Source: Marinobacterium weihaiense (GTDB lineage Bacteria; Pseudomonadota; Gammaproteobacteria; Pseudomonadales; Balneatricaceae). From it: a stretch of 50,001 nucleotides of DNA. The translations under genes were made by a program, and so were the position numbers. The stretch's first letter is position 1. Every line of letters begins with the position of its first letter. The notes beneath the pieces are model-generated. The model was not told the DNA's origin and ran no database searches. It worked only from the letters and a program-made list of their open reading frames with translations. Where the stretch lies: contig NZ_JAHQZT010000021.1 of NCBI RefSeq assembly GCF_019061305.1, forward strand, positions 1 through 50,001, written 5' to 3'. This document shows positions 42,507 through 50,001 of the stretch, one piece after another.

Positions 42507-43418
42507 TTAGCCACGCTCAGGCAGGGTGATGGCACCGTTGGCCGCTTCTTCGGCGAACATCTCGGCCGTACGCAGACCGGCGGCGGTCATGATGTCCAGG
42601 TTGCCGGCGTACTTGGGCAGGAAGTCGCCCAGACCTTCCACTTCCATGAAGCAGGTGACGCGGTTGCCGTCGAACACCGGACCGTTGACCAGGCGGTAGC
42701 CTGGCACGTACTTCTGCACTTCCTTCACCATGGCATGCACGGACTCGGTAATGGCGGCCTGATCCGGCTCGCCCTCGGTCAGGCAGTGGATGGTGTCGCG
42801 CATGATCAGCGGCGGCTCGGCCGGGTTGATGACGATGATCGCCTTGCCCTTTTTGGCGCCGCCGACCTTCTCCACGGCACCGGCGGTGGTGCGGGTGAAC
42901 TCGTCGATGTTCTGGCGCGTGCCCGGCCCCACGGAACGGGAGGAGACGGTGGCAACAATCTCACCGTATTCCACCGGCTGCACGCGGCTGACCGCGGCGA
43001 CCATGGGGATGGTGGCCTGGCCACCGCAGGTGACCATGTTGACGTTCATCTCCAGGTTCTTGGCGTGGTCGGCTAGGTTTACCGGCGGCACGCAGAAGGG
43101 ACCGATGGCAGCCGGGGTCAGGTCGATCATGATCACGCCCAGCTCGTTCAGCTTGCGGCTGTTCTCGGCATGCACATAGGCGGAGGTGGCATCGAACGCC
43201 ACGCGGATGTCATCCTTGATTACATGCTCCAGCAGACCGTCGACGCCGGTGGCGCAGGTTTTGATGCCCATCTCGGCGGCACGCTTGAGGCCTTCGGATT
43301 CCGGGTCGATGCCGACCATCCACACCGGCTCGATCCATTCCGAGCGCTGCATTTTCATCAGCAGATCCGTACCGATGTTACCCGGGCCGATGATGGCCGC
43401 TTTCAGTTTTTTGGACAT
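42507..43418 (-). CDS. mhpF: Acetaldehyde dehydrogenase, acylating
   Basis: A 303-residue DmpF/BphJ/MhpF protein. The Rossmann stretch [14 protein letters not shown] is at 8-21, the catalytic Cys is in [13 protein letters not shown] at about residue 130, and the C-terminal dimer region is intact. It oxidises acetaldehyde (or propanal) with NAD and CoA to the acyl-CoA. It forms a channelling complex with the aldolase encoded next. Gene order hydratase - dehydrogenase - aldolase matches many meta-cleavage operons. An 88-base spacer with a strong hairpin (43457-43494) separates it from the hydratase gene, which may tune expression. Confidence 0.94.
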   Translation of the reverse strand: MSKKLKAAIIGPGNIGTDLLMKMQRSEWIEPVWMVGIDPESEGLKRAAEMGIKTCATGVDGLLEHVIKDDIRVAFDATSAYVHAENSRKLNELGVIMIDLTPAAIGPFCVPPVNLADHAKNLEMNVNMVTCGGQATIPMVAAVSRVQPVEYGEIVATVSSRSVGPGTRQNIDEFTRTTAGAVEKVGGAKKGKAIIVINPAEPPLIMRDTIHCLTEGEPDQAAITESVHAMVKEVQKYVPGYRLVNGPVFDGNRVTCFMEVEGLGDFLPKYAGNLDIMTAAGLRTAEMFAEEAANGAITLPERG

Positions 43419-43456
43419 AGTCAGTTCCAGTTATTCGTGTAGACCGGTTCGAACGC

Positions 43457-43494
43457 GGCAGGCACTCTCTATTTCGCGACAGCCAGTGCCTGCC
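43457..43494 (-). other. 10-bp intra-operon hairpin
   Basis: GGCAGGCACT and AGTGCCTGCC are perfectly complementary around an 18-base loop, between the hydratase stop and the acetaldehyde dehydrogenase start. No U-run follows, so RNA stabilisation or processing is more likely than termination. Confidence 0.4.
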
Positions 43495-43506
43495 ATGCGT
43501 GAAGAT

Positions 43507-44298
43507 TTATTCAACGAAGCTGATCGAGCAGCGGCCCAGGCCTTCGGCGGTGAGGCTGAAGTGGTCACCGGCTTGAGCAGGGATCAACGGTGCCAGCGCG
43601 CCGGACAGAATGATCTCGCCCTTGCGGAAGGGGATGCCGTACTCGCCAAGCGTATTGGCCAGCCAGGCCACCGCTTCGGCCGGATGGCCCTGCACGGCCG
43701 AGCCCAGGCCGGAACCGGCCGGTTGGCCATTCTTCTCGATCGCCATGGCCACGGCGGCCAGATCCAGAGTGCTCGGGTCAGTGTGGGTCTCGCCAATGAC
43801 GAAGACGCCGCAGGAGGCGTTGTCGGCCACGGTATCGACAATGCTGATGCGCCAGTCGTCGATGCGCGAGTCCACGATCTCGAAGCAGGGCGCGACCCAT
43901 TCGGTGGCGGCCAGCACGTCCTCGGCGGTGACACCGGGGCCGACCAGATCCGCTTTCAGGCAGAAGGCGATCTCGCCCTCGGCACGGGGCTGGATCAGCC
44001 CGGCCTTGGCCAGGCTCACAGCCGCGCCATCGGCAAAGTGCATGCGATCGGTGAGGAAGCCGAAGTCCGGCTGATGCACGTTGAGCATCTCCTGCACCGG
44101 CTTGGAGGTAACGCCGATCTTTTTGCCGATGACGCGTTCGCCATCGGCTTCGCGCAGCTTCAGCGTGTGCAGGGAGATATGGTAGGCATCATCAATGGTC
44201 AGGCCATCGTGGCGTTCTACCAGTGGCGGCAGGGTGTGGGCGCCCTTGAGCGCCTGATGCAGTTCTTCGCCCAGCTGGGCAACCAGAGATGTGGTCAT
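43507..44298 (-). CDS. 2-keto-4-pentenoate hydratase / 4-oxalocrotonate decarboxylase family
   Basis: A 263-residue member of the fumarylacetoacetate hydrolase superfamily (MhpD/DmpE/DmpH/TesE group). Metal-binding acidic residues appear in RAEGEIAFCL and in CFEIVDSRIDDW, and VIGKKIGVTSKPVQEML is a typical N-terminal block. It either hydrates 2-hydroxypentadienoate-type compounds or decarboxylates oxalocrotonate. These two activities are hard to separate by sequence. With aldolase and dehydrogenase directly downstream, the hydratase is favoured. I chose the ATG at 44298, with GAGGAG upstream, over the longer frame to 44340 that overlaps the SDR gene. Confidence 0.88.
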   Translation of the reverse strand: MTTSLVAQLGEELHQALKGAHTLPPLVERHDGLTIDDAYHISLHTLKLREADGERVIGKKIGVTSKPVQEMLNVHQPDFGFLTDRMHFADGAAVSLAKAGLIQPRAEGEIAFCLKADLVGPGVTAEDVLAATEWVAPCFEIVDSRIDDWRISIVDTVADNASCGVFVIGETHTDPSTLDLAAVAMAIEKNGQPAGSGLGSAVQGHPAEAVAWLANTLGEYGIPFRKGEIILSGALAPLIPAQAGDHFSLTAEGLGRCSISFVE

Positions 44299-44308
44299 GT
44301 TCAGCTCC

Positions 44309-45079
44309 TCAACCCCAGACACTGCCTTCGGCACCGCCATCCACTTCGATCACCTTGCCGGTGACCCAGGCAGAGGCGGGCGTGGCGAAATAGAGCGCGG
44401 CGGCGGCGATATCTTCCGGCTCACCGATGCGCTGCAGCGGCGTGTTCTTGGCCATGGTCTTGAGCATGGCGGCGGGGGCGGCATTTTCCAGCGCGGCGGT
44501 GCGGATCGGGCCCGGCGCGATGGCGTTGACGCGCACTTCCGGCGAGAAGTCCTGCGCCAGCAGCTTGGTCATATGAGTCAGGGCGGCCTTGGCGGTGCCG
44601 TAAGCGCTGAAGTGCTTCTGGATGTAACGGGCGGCACCGGAAGTGATGTTGATCACGTTACCGCCACCGGCTGCACGCATGTGCGGCACGCACAGCTGAG
44701 TCAGGGAGTAGGCGGAGGTGACGTTGAATTCGAGCACACCGGCAAAGTCTTCCGGGCTCATCTTGAGCGGGTCATTGGGGCCGGAGCCGCCGGCATTGTT
44801 GACCAGGTGCGTGATCGTGCCCATACCTTCCACGGCGGCGGCCACCAGGGCTTCGCGCTGGCTCTGATCGTTGACATCGCAGCTCACGGCCAAGGCGCGA
44901 CGGCCCAGGGCACGGATCTCGTCGGCAACAGCTTCCACATCGGCCAGGGTGCGGGCCGAGCAGACCACATCGGCACCCGCTTCGGCGTAGGCCAGGGCGA
45001 TGGCGCGACCCAGACCGCGGCCTGCGCCGGTGATGACGGCAACCTGACCTTCGAGAGTGAAACGGTTGAGAATGGACAT
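44309..45079 (-). CDS. SDR oxidoreductase, 7-alpha-hydroxysteroid dehydrogenase/FabG-like
   Basis: A 256-residue classical short-chain dehydrogenase. The cofactor motif is TGAGRGLG at 18-25, NNAG is at about 94, the catalytic Ser is in VINITSGAARY, Tyr-Lys is in YGTAKAALTHMTK, and the C-terminus is VTGKVIEVDGGAEGSVW. It oxidises or reduces a hydroxyl/keto group with NAD(P). 7-alpha-hydroxysteroid dehydrogenases are close in style, but substrate cannot be fixed by eye. It is the first gene of the SDR-hydratase-dehydrogenase-aldolase run, ten bases upstream of the hydratase start, with AAGGAG before the ATG. Confidence 0.86.
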   Translation of the reverse strand: MSILNRFTLEGQVAVITGAGRGLGRAIALAYAEAGADVVCSARTLADVEAVADEIRALGRRALAVSCDVNDQSQREALVAAAVEGMGTITHLVNNAGGSGPNDPLKMSPEDFAGVLEFNVTSAYSLTQLCVPHMRAAGGGNVINITSGAARYIQKHFSAYGTAKAALTHMTKLLAQDFSPEVRVNAIAPGPIRTAALENAAPAAMLKTMAKNTPLQRIGEPEDIAAAALYFATPASAWVTGKVIEVDGGAEGSVWG

Positions 45080-45112
45080 GACAACTCCTTGTTTTTATAC
45101 GTTATCGATGGT

Positions 45113-46081
45113 TCAGGCGGATACGGACCAGAGATCGGGCAGGCCCGGGTCCGTGCGTTCGATCAGGCGCTTGAGCAGCAGTTTCAGGGCCATGGCGTCA
45201 CCCGGTCCCAGCGCCTCGACCAGCTCTTCTTCAATCGCCTTGGCCTGGGCAATCTGGTGCAGCGAAGCATCACGCCCGTCGGCGGTGAGGCGGAAACGCC
45301 CCTCTTCAATCACGACATGCCCGCCTCTGATCAGTACCTCCATATCGGCCTGATCCACGGTGTAGCCGGTGTAGGCGATGTATTCGTTGATGCCAGCCAG
45401 CGTGAGACGATCACGGATGCACAGCACCGAGAGGATGAAAAACTGAGCCTGCTCCAGTTGCTGCTGGTCGAGCAGGGTCTGCAGACGATTGACCATCTGA
45501 AAATGCGCACGGCCCAGCAGATAGCCCAGCAGGTCTTCGGTGTAACTGCACTCCGGCGGCGGCTCGGACTTGGCCAGACGAACCTCTTCGCGCGGCTTGC
45601 GTGCAGTCAGGGCATACTGGCCGCTCTGGAATACCAGCGGCGGCAGGTCTGTCTGATCAAAGCCCAGCACCTCGCCGATGAAAATGATGTGATCGCCACC
45701 ATCATGCATGAAGGCGGTACGGCACTGGAAGCGGGCGGTGCAGTTGGGCAACAGTGGCGCTTCGGTCAGGCCGTCATCCAGATCCAGGCCGGCAAACTTG
45801 TCTTCGCCACGGGAGGCGAAGCGGCCGGACAGCGGTTCCTGCTCGACCGACAGCACATGCACGTTCCAGTGTTTGGCTTCGGTAAAGACCGGCAGGCTGT
45901 TGGCCGTCTTGGCCAAACTCCACAGCACCAGCGGCGGGTCCAGGGAGACGGAGTTGAAGCTGTTGGCGGTCATGCCCACTTTGGTGCCATCGGCGGCGGT
46001 GGCCGTGATGATGGTCACACCGGTGGTGAAGGTGCCCAGCGCGGAGCGGAAGGCTTTGGAATCGAAGCTGGTATTGGTCAT
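45113..46081 (-). CDS. Flavin reductase with C-terminal MarR-like domain (HPAH-C1/HsaB type)
   Basis: A 322-residue two-domain protein. Residues 1-165 are a flavin reductase-like FMN-binding domain (FTTGVTIITATAADGTKVGMTANSFNSVSLDPP is the family core). Residues about 180-315 look like a winged-helix MarR-type domain (FFILSVLCIRDRLTLAGINEYI and VVIEEGRFRLTADGR). The same layout occurs in the reductase of Acinetobacter p-hydroxyphenylacetate hydroxylase, where the extra domain senses the aromatic substrate. It should supply reduced flavin to a two-component monooxygenase, which is not in the window. The ATG at 46081 begins at the conserved domain. The gene is divergent from the aldehyde dehydrogenase gene. 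Confidence 0.85.
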   Translation of the reverse strand: MTNTSFDSKAFRSALGTFTTGVTIITATAADGTKVGMTANSFNSVSLDPPLVLWSLAKTANSLPVFTEAKHWNVHVLSVEQEPLSGRFASRGEDKFAGLDLDDGLTEAPLLPNCTARFQCRTAFMHDGGDHIIFIGEVLGFDQTDLPPLVFQSGQYALTARKPREEVRLAKSEPPPECSYTEDLLGYLLGRAHFQMVNRLQTLLDQQQLEQAQFFILSVLCIRDRLTLAGINEYIAYTGYTVDQADMEVLIRGGHVVIEEGRFRLTADGRDASLHQIAQAKAIEEELVEALGPGDAMALKLLLKRLIERTDPGLPDLWSVSA

Positions 46082-46143
46082 GGCGTTGCCTCTGCTGGCC
46101 GGTGAGTCTGAGTCGAGTATTGCAGCGGGCACAAGGGGGATCA

Positions 46144-46192
46144 TCGTCTTTATGGACTAAGGCGAATGTGGCGCTGTCGTCCATCTGGACGA
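46144..46192. promoter_or_regulatory. Tandem operator candidates between flavin reductase and aldehyde dehydrogenase genes
   Basis: A perfect inverted repeat TCGTCCA-TC-TGGACGA (46177-46192) is preceded exactly 33 bases upstream by a related copy, TCGTC-TTTAT-GGAC (46144-46157). Both are in the divergent promoter region. Spacing of about three helical turns suggests cooperative binding of one regulator. That regulator is not in the window. Confidence 0.55.
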
Positions 46193-46283
46193 GGTTTTCA
46201 GTGGCCTCAGGCGGTAGTAATGTGACAGCAATAACAAGAACTCAGGCAGTTCGGATGCTGCCGCCCAACTCAGGAGACACCCC

Positions 46284-47729
46284 ATGGCCGAAGCCGTCAC
46301 CACCCCCGCCGGAATACAGACGCTGTTGAGTCGCCAACAGCAGGCATTCAATCAGGCCGGTACTGTCAGTGCCGCCACCCGCAAGGCACGCATTCAGCAG
46401 GTGATCGATCTGCTGGTCGAGCACTGTGACGCCCTGGCCGATGCCATGGGGGCCGATTTCGGCGAAGGCGAAAACGGCGGCCGTCCCCGCGCCTTCTCGA
46501 TCATGAATGACATCCTTGGCTCGCTGGGATCGCTCAAGCACAGTCGCGACCATTTGGAACAGTGGCTGCAGGTGGATGAGCGCACGGCGTTCGCACCCTA
46601 TGACCAGTTGGGCGGCCGTGCCGAAGTGATGCATCAGCCCAAGGGCAGCGTCGGCATCATCGGGACCTGGAACGCGCCGCTGTTTACCCTGTTCAGCCCG
46701 CTGGCCTGCGCACTGGCAGCGGGCAACCGTGCCATCCTGAAACCCTCCGAAGTTGCGCCGCGCACGGCCGCCCTGGTGGCCGAACTGATCAGTGCCCACT
46801 TTGATCCCGAGGTTGTCGGCGTGGCGGTGGGCGATGCCGATATCGGTGCCGCCTTTGCAGCAGCCCCCTTCAACCATCTGGTCTTTACCGGCAGTACGGC
46901 GGTGGGACGCAAGATCATGCGCGCAGCGGCGGACAACCTGGTGCCGGTCACGCTGGAGCTGGGGGGCAAGTCGCCGGTGGTCATCGGTGCCAGCGCCAAT
47001 CTGGACGATGCCTGCCGTCGGCTCGCCATCGCCAAGGGTACCAATGGCGGCCAGATCTGCATCTGCCCCGATATCGTCTATGTCCCGGCGGACAAGCTCG
47101 AAGGTCTGGTGGACGGGCTCAAGCAGCAGTTCCGCAGCCTGTACCCGACGGTGGATGACAACCCGGACCTGGTGGCGGCGATCAATGAGCCGCACCTGCA
47201 GCGGGTGGAAAGCTACCTGGCGGATGCCAAGGGGCGTGGTGTGCGCATCGAATCCAGTCATCCCGAAGCTTCCGGCACCAGCCGCAAGCGCCCGGTACGG
47301 CTGGTGATCGATCCGCCGGCTGACAGCCTGATCATGCAGGAGGAGATTTTCGGCGCCGCTCTGGTTATCAAGCCCTATACGGCGCTGGATAACGCCATCG
47401 AGGACATCAACAGCCGCGAGCGCCCGCTGGCGCTGTACTATTTCGGCACCGATCAGGATGAAGAGCAGCATGTCCTGACGCATACCCTGTCCGGCGGCGT
47501 GACCGTCAACGACCTGCTGATGCACGCGGCCATGCATGAAGCGCCCTTCGGTGGTGTAGGCGGCTCTGGCATGGGGCACTATCATGGCTATGAAGGCTTC
47601 CTGGAGTTCAGCCATGCACGCACCGTATTCCGCGCCCCCGAATATGATCCGCGGGGCGAGTGGGGCATGCTGCCGCCGCACCATGACCATTTCGAGGCGA
47701 TGATGCGTGCCCAGGTAACCCGCGACTGA
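46284..47729 (+). CDS. Aldehyde dehydrogenase, coniferyl-aldehyde dehydrogenase type
   Basis: A 481-residue aldehyde dehydrogenase of the CalB/coniferyl-aldehyde branch. The catalytic Glu is in VTLELGGKSPVVIG, the nucleophile region is NGGQICICPDIVYVP with the expected Cys, and FTGSTAVGRKIMR binds the cofactor. The fatty/aromatic aldehyde branch is further indicated by LPPHHDHFEAMM near the C-terminus and GGVGGSGMGHYHGYEGFLEFSH. It oxidises bulky or aromatic aldehydes to acids. CAGGAG precedes the ATG. It is followed by an enoyl-CoA hydratase gene after 16 bases, so the acid product may enter CoA-dependent beta-oxidation. Confidence 0.88.
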   Translation: MAEAVTTPAGIQTLLSRQQQAFNQAGTVSAATRKARIQQVIDLLVEHCDALADAMGADFGEGENGGRPRAFSIMNDILGSLGSLKHSRDHLEQWLQVDERTAFAPYDQLGGRAEVMHQPKGSVGIIGTWNAPLFTLFSPLACALAAGNRAILKPSEVAPRTAALVAELISAHFDPEVVGVAVGDADIGAAFAAAPFNHLVFTGSTAVGRKIMRAAADNLVPVTLELGGKSPVVIGASANLDDACRRLAIAKGTNGGQICICPDIVYVPADKLEGLVDGLKQQFRSLYPTVDDNPDLVAAINEPHLQRVESYLADAKGRGVRIESSHPEASGTSRKRPVRLVIDPPADSLIMQEEIFGAALVIKPYTALDNAIEDINSRERPLALYYFGTDQDEEQHVLTHTLSGGVTVNDLLMHAAMHEAPFGGVGGSGMGHYHGYEGFLEFSHARTVFRAPEYDPRGEWGMLPPHHDHFEAMMRAQVTRD

Positions 47730-47745
47730 GGGAGGCAAGGTGAAC

Positions 47746-48489
47746 ATGAGCACATTGCTGCAATACCGGGAGGACGGCGTACTGCGCCTGACCCTCAACC
47801 GGGCCGACAAGCGTAACGCCTTTGACCGCGAACTCTATGCTGAGCTGACCGCGGCGCTGCAGGCAGCGGATGCCGACCCCGACGTGCGGGTGATACGTTT
47901 GGGCGCCGAAGGCGGCTGTTTCAGTGCCGGCAATGACATTGCCGACTTTCTGGCCGAGCCGGAGCAGGGGCGGCGGACCGATCCGCCGCTGCATCTGCTG
48001 CAGGCGATGCGGCGCTGCCGCAAGCCGATCGTGGCCGAGGTCAACGGCAAGGCCGTGGGCATCGGTGCCACGCTGCTGCTGCACTGCGATCTTGTCTATG
48101 CCGGTGAAGGCTCGGCGCTGATGTTTCCGTTCGTGGCGCTGGGACTGTGCCCGGAAGGCGGCAGTACCCAGCTGGTGCCGCAGCTGGCCGGACATGTCAA
48201 AGCCTTTGAATGGCTGGTACTGGGCCAGCCTTGTACTGCGGCGGATGCGGCCCAGTATGGTTTGATCAATGCGGTGCTGCCGCCGGAGCAGCTGACGGTA
48301 CAGGTGGACAAGGCGGTAGCCCGACTGGCGGCGCTGGATCCCGAGGCGGTACAGCAGTCCCGTCGCCGTCTGCAGCAGGCCGCCGGCGCGCAACTGGAGG
48401 CACTGATGCGTGCGGAGATGGACCTGTTCGAGCAGCTGCTTGAGGGCGAGGCGGCGCAGCAGGCCTTGCACGCATTCGTGAACCGATGA
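47746..48489 (+). CDS. Enoyl-CoA hydratase/isomerase family protein
   Basis: A 247-residue crotonase-fold protein. The N-terminal stretch LRLTLNRADKRNAFDREL, the oxyanion-hole region FSAGNDIADFL, and VAEVNGKAVGIGATLLLHCDLVYA are all in place. In the catalytic region (FVALGLCPEGGST) the usual hydratase Glu pair is only partly present, so isomerase activity is possible. It acts on acyl-CoA intermediates. An ATG at 47746 and a GTG at 47740 are both possible starts, with GGAGG at 47731. It forms a two-gene operon with the aldehyde dehydrogenase and ends at a bidirectional terminator. Confidence 0.87.
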   Translation: MSTLLQYREDGVLRLTLNRADKRNAFDRELYAELTAALQAADADPDVRVIRLGAEGGCFSAGNDIADFLAEPEQGRRTDPPLHLLQAMRRCRKPIVAEVNGKAVGIGATLLLHCDLVYAGEGSALMFPFVALGLCPEGGSTQLVPQLAGHVKAFEWLVLGQPCTAADAAQYGLINAVLPPEQLTVQVDKAVARLAALDPEAVQQSRRRLQQAAGAQLEALMRAEMDLFEQLLEGEAAQQALHAFVNR

Positions 48490-48524
48490 AGGTATCAGGG
48501 TCGTGCCTTGACACCCCATGACGT

Positions 48525-48554
48525 AAAACGGCCGCTGATTCAGCGGCCGTTTTT
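48525..48554. terminator. Bidirectional intrinsic terminator
   Basis: ACGGCCGCTG-ATT-CAGCGGCCGT is a perfect 10-bp stem with an A-run before it and a T-run after it. It lies between the convergent enoyl-CoA hydratase and thiolase genes and can serve both. Confidence 0.9.
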
Positions 48555-48571
48555 GTTGGGGGCTAGCTGGC

Positions 48572-49750
48572 TCAGCAGCGCTCGATCAGGGTGGCGATAC
48601 CCTGACCACCGCCGATGCACAAGGCCACCACGGCGTAGCGGCCGCCGCTGCGCTGCAGTTCGTGCAGGGCTTTCACCATGATGATGCTGCCGGTTGCCCC
48701 GATCGGATGACCCAGTGAAATGCCGCTGCCATTGGGGTTGAGGCGCTCGTTGGGCAGGTTCAGTTCGCGCTGAACCGCCAGCGCCTGGGCCGCGAAGGCT
48801 TCGTTTACCTCGAACAGGTCAATGTCATCGACGCTCAACTGATGGCGCTCCAGCAGCTCGCGAATGGCCGGTACCGGCCCGATACCCATGATCTGCGGGT
48901 CTACGCCCACCAGGTGATAGTCCACCAGTCGCGCCATCGGCGTGAGCCCCTGGCGCTCGGCTTCGGCGGCGCTGGTCATCAGCACGGCGGCTGCGGCGTC
49001 ATTGATGCCGGAGGCATTGCCGGCGGTGACGCTGCCGTCTTGCTTGAACACGGGGCGCATTTTGCTCAACTGCTCCAGCTGGCAGTCCACGCGCACATGT
49101 TCATCGCGACTGAACAGTTCGCTTTTTCCGCGCTTGCCCACCTCGATCGAGACAATCTGTGACTCGAAGCGGCCCTCTTCCAATGCCCGCTGAGCGCGCT
49201 GGTGGCTGCTCACGGCCAGCGCATCCTGGTCCTCGCGGCTGACATTGAAGTGCTCGGCCACGTTCTCGGCGGTTACGCCCATGTGATAGAGGTTGAACGG
49301 GCAGGTCAGGACCCCGGTCATGGGGTCGGTCATCTGGGCATCGCCCATGCGCTGACCGAAGCGGGCACTGGGCAGGTGGTAGGGCGTGCGCGACATGGAT
49401 TCGGCGCCACCGGCGACGACGGCATCGGCAATGCCCAGCTGAATCTGCTGGGCGCCGGTGACGATCGCCTGCAGGCCGCTGCCGCACAGGCGGTTGAGGG
49501 TCAGGGCGGTGGTCGAGTGCGGCAGGCCGCCGTTGAGGGCCGCTACGCGTGACAGGTACATGTCGGCGTTCTCGCTGTGCAATACGTTGCCGAACACGGC
49601 TTGTCCGACCCGCTGAGGGTCGCAGCCGGTCTGGTTGATCAGTTCACGGACCACCGCAGCGGCCAGGTCGGTCGGGCGCTGCTGGGCCAGAGCGCCCCCA
49701 AAGCCGCCGATGGCGGTTCGCAGGCCCTGAATGAATACGACATCTTGCAT
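48572..49750 (-). CDS. Acetyl-CoA C-acyltransferase (thiolase)
   Basis: A 392-residue thiolase. The acylated Cys is in LNRLCGSGLQAI at about residue 90, the His is in EVNEAFAAQALA, and the final Cys is in VALCIGGGQGIATLIE, with GSGISLGHPIGATG just before. It cleaves or forms 3-oxoacyl-CoA. Biosynthetic PhaA and degradative beta-ketothiolases cannot be separated here, but the catabolic setting suggests degradation. The better-spaced ATG is at 49750 (AAGGAG seven bases upstream). An ATG at 49756 is also in frame. It appears to be downstream of the DUF1302 gene, with a terminator between. Confidence 0.93.
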   Translation of the reverse strand: MQDVVFIQGLRTAIGGFGGALAQQRPTDLAAAVVRELINQTGCDPQRVGQAVFGNVLHSENADMYLSRVAALNGGLPHSTTALTLNRLCGSGLQAIVTGAQQIQLGIADAVVAGGAESMSRTPYHLPSARFGQRMGDAQMTDPMTGVLTCPFNLYHMGVTAENVAEHFNVSREDQDALAVSSHQRAQRALEEGRFESQIVSIEVGKRGKSELFSRDEHVRVDCQLEQLSKMRPVFKQDGSVTAGNASGINDAAAAVLMTSAAEAERQGLTPMARLVDYHLVGVDPQIMGIGPVPAIRELLERHQLSVDDIDLFEVNEAFAAQALAVQRELNLPNERLNPNGSGISLGHPIGATGSIIMVKALHELQRSGGRYAVVALCIGGGQGIATLIERC

Positions 49751-49775
49751 GGTCATGCTCCTTGACGGGTGCCGG

Positions 49776-49803
49776 AAAAAAAGCCGGCCTCAGAAGAGGC
49801 CGG
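49776..49803 (-). terminator. Intrinsic terminator of the DUF1302 gene
   Basis: On the minus strand CCGGCCTC-TTCT-GAGGCCGG is followed by C and a run of seven T. It lies 36 bases after the DUF1302 stop (49840) and directly before the thiolase gene. Confidence 0.85.
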
Positions 49804-49839
49804 AAAATGAAGTGAAGAAATGTTATCAGCCGCCCTGTA

Positions 49840-50001
49840 TCAGAAAGCGTATTTCACCGACAGCGACAGGTTGTCACGGTCGGACAGGCTGAGCTGCTCG
49901 TACGGCTTGTCGTCCTCGTCGGCATCACCCAGGTAGGTCAGGTAATTCACGCCCACTTGCAGGCCGGTGCGATGAGTGAAATCCGCGCCGATGCTGAAGC
50001 G
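49840..50001 (-). CDS. DUF1302-family outer-membrane protein, C-terminal 53 residues (partial)
   Basis: The frame enters from the right edge and stops with TGA at 49840-49842. The 53 visible residues read as outer-membrane strands: FSIGADFTHRTGLQVGVNYL, then an acidic loop, then SLSDRDNLSLSVKYAF with the terminal Phe of outer-membrane barrels. The ending S/A-DRDN-LSLSVKY-F is typical of DUF1302 proteins. These often pair with DUF1329 proteins in clusters for hydrocarbons, steroids and other hydrophobic substrates. It is followed by a strong terminator. The rest of the gene lies outside the window. Confidence 0.75.
   Translation of the reverse strand, partial: RFSIGADFTHRTGLQVGVNYLTYLGDADEDDKPYEQLSLSDRDNLSLSVKYAF

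Noticed and set aside
44291-47810. Long open frames antisense to the SDR, flavin reductase and aldehyde dehydrogenase genes
   Set aside because: They are shadows of GC-rich genes. The sense frames have full catalytic motifs and ribosome sites.

Overview
The window is about 50 kb of GC-rich chromosome from a marine-type gammaproteobacterium. The gene content (ectoine catabolism, FadL- and DUF1302-type outer-membrane proteins, a TonB system, PhhB, Cry-DASH, RmuC) would fit an Oceanospirillales-like genus such as Marinobacterium. That assignment is inference from gene content only. I saw no rRNA, tRNA, CRISPR array, insertion sequence or prophage.

Layout. 0-3 kb: a partial gene end, a GreA/GreB C-domain protein, a Cry-DASH flavoprotein, PsiE and an ICMT-like methyltransferase. 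2.9-7.4 kb: a sulfide/persulfide operon on the minus strand (persulfide dioxygenase, a DUF442-sulfide:quinone oxidoreductase fusion, a SulP permease). 7.4-9.1 kb: a LysR regulator divergent from an MdtJI-type SMR pair. 9.1-14.4 kb: an ectoine-degradation operon (doeB2, doeD, doeA, doeC) with an EctB-like transaminase and a palindrome-rich spacer. 14.5-20.5 kb: phhB, a FadL-family porin, rmuC, a DUF3817 protein, an EamA transporter and an ATP-grasp protein of unknown role.

20.6-29.6 kb is the most interesting part. One plus-strand operon carries exbB (frameshifted), exbD, tonB, a TonB-dependent receptor, an exported and membrane-anchored CobN-like protein, a second ExbB/MotA/TolQ-type protein and a DUF2149 protein. 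The last three match the HmuS-plus-partners module of Bacteroidota hmu haem loci. I read the operon as a self-energised uptake and metal-dechelation system for a metallo-tetrapyrrole, probably haem. The ligand is not proven: there is no HmuY, and the receptor lacks the histidine usually found between the FRAP and NPNL boxes.

29.6-35.7 kb: a group 3b-type [NiFe] hydrogenase (hydB, then hydG-hydD-hydA-protease). An iron-containing alcohol dehydrogenase with its own terminator is inserted between hydB and hydG. 35.8-37.7 kb: a membrane GAF-GGDEF diguanylate cyclase. 37.9-50 kb: a catabolic region containing the lower meta-cleavage enzymes (hydratase, acylating acetaldehyde dehydrogenase, hydroxy-oxovalerate aldolase), two SDRs, a flavin reductase with a regulatory-type C-terminal domain, an MFS permease, a beta-lactamase-like hydrolase, an aldehyde dehydrogenase, an enoyl-CoA hydratase, a thiolase and a DUF1302 protein. 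The mix suggests breakdown of a cyclic compound, possibly a steroid. The ring-cleaving oxygenase is not in the window.
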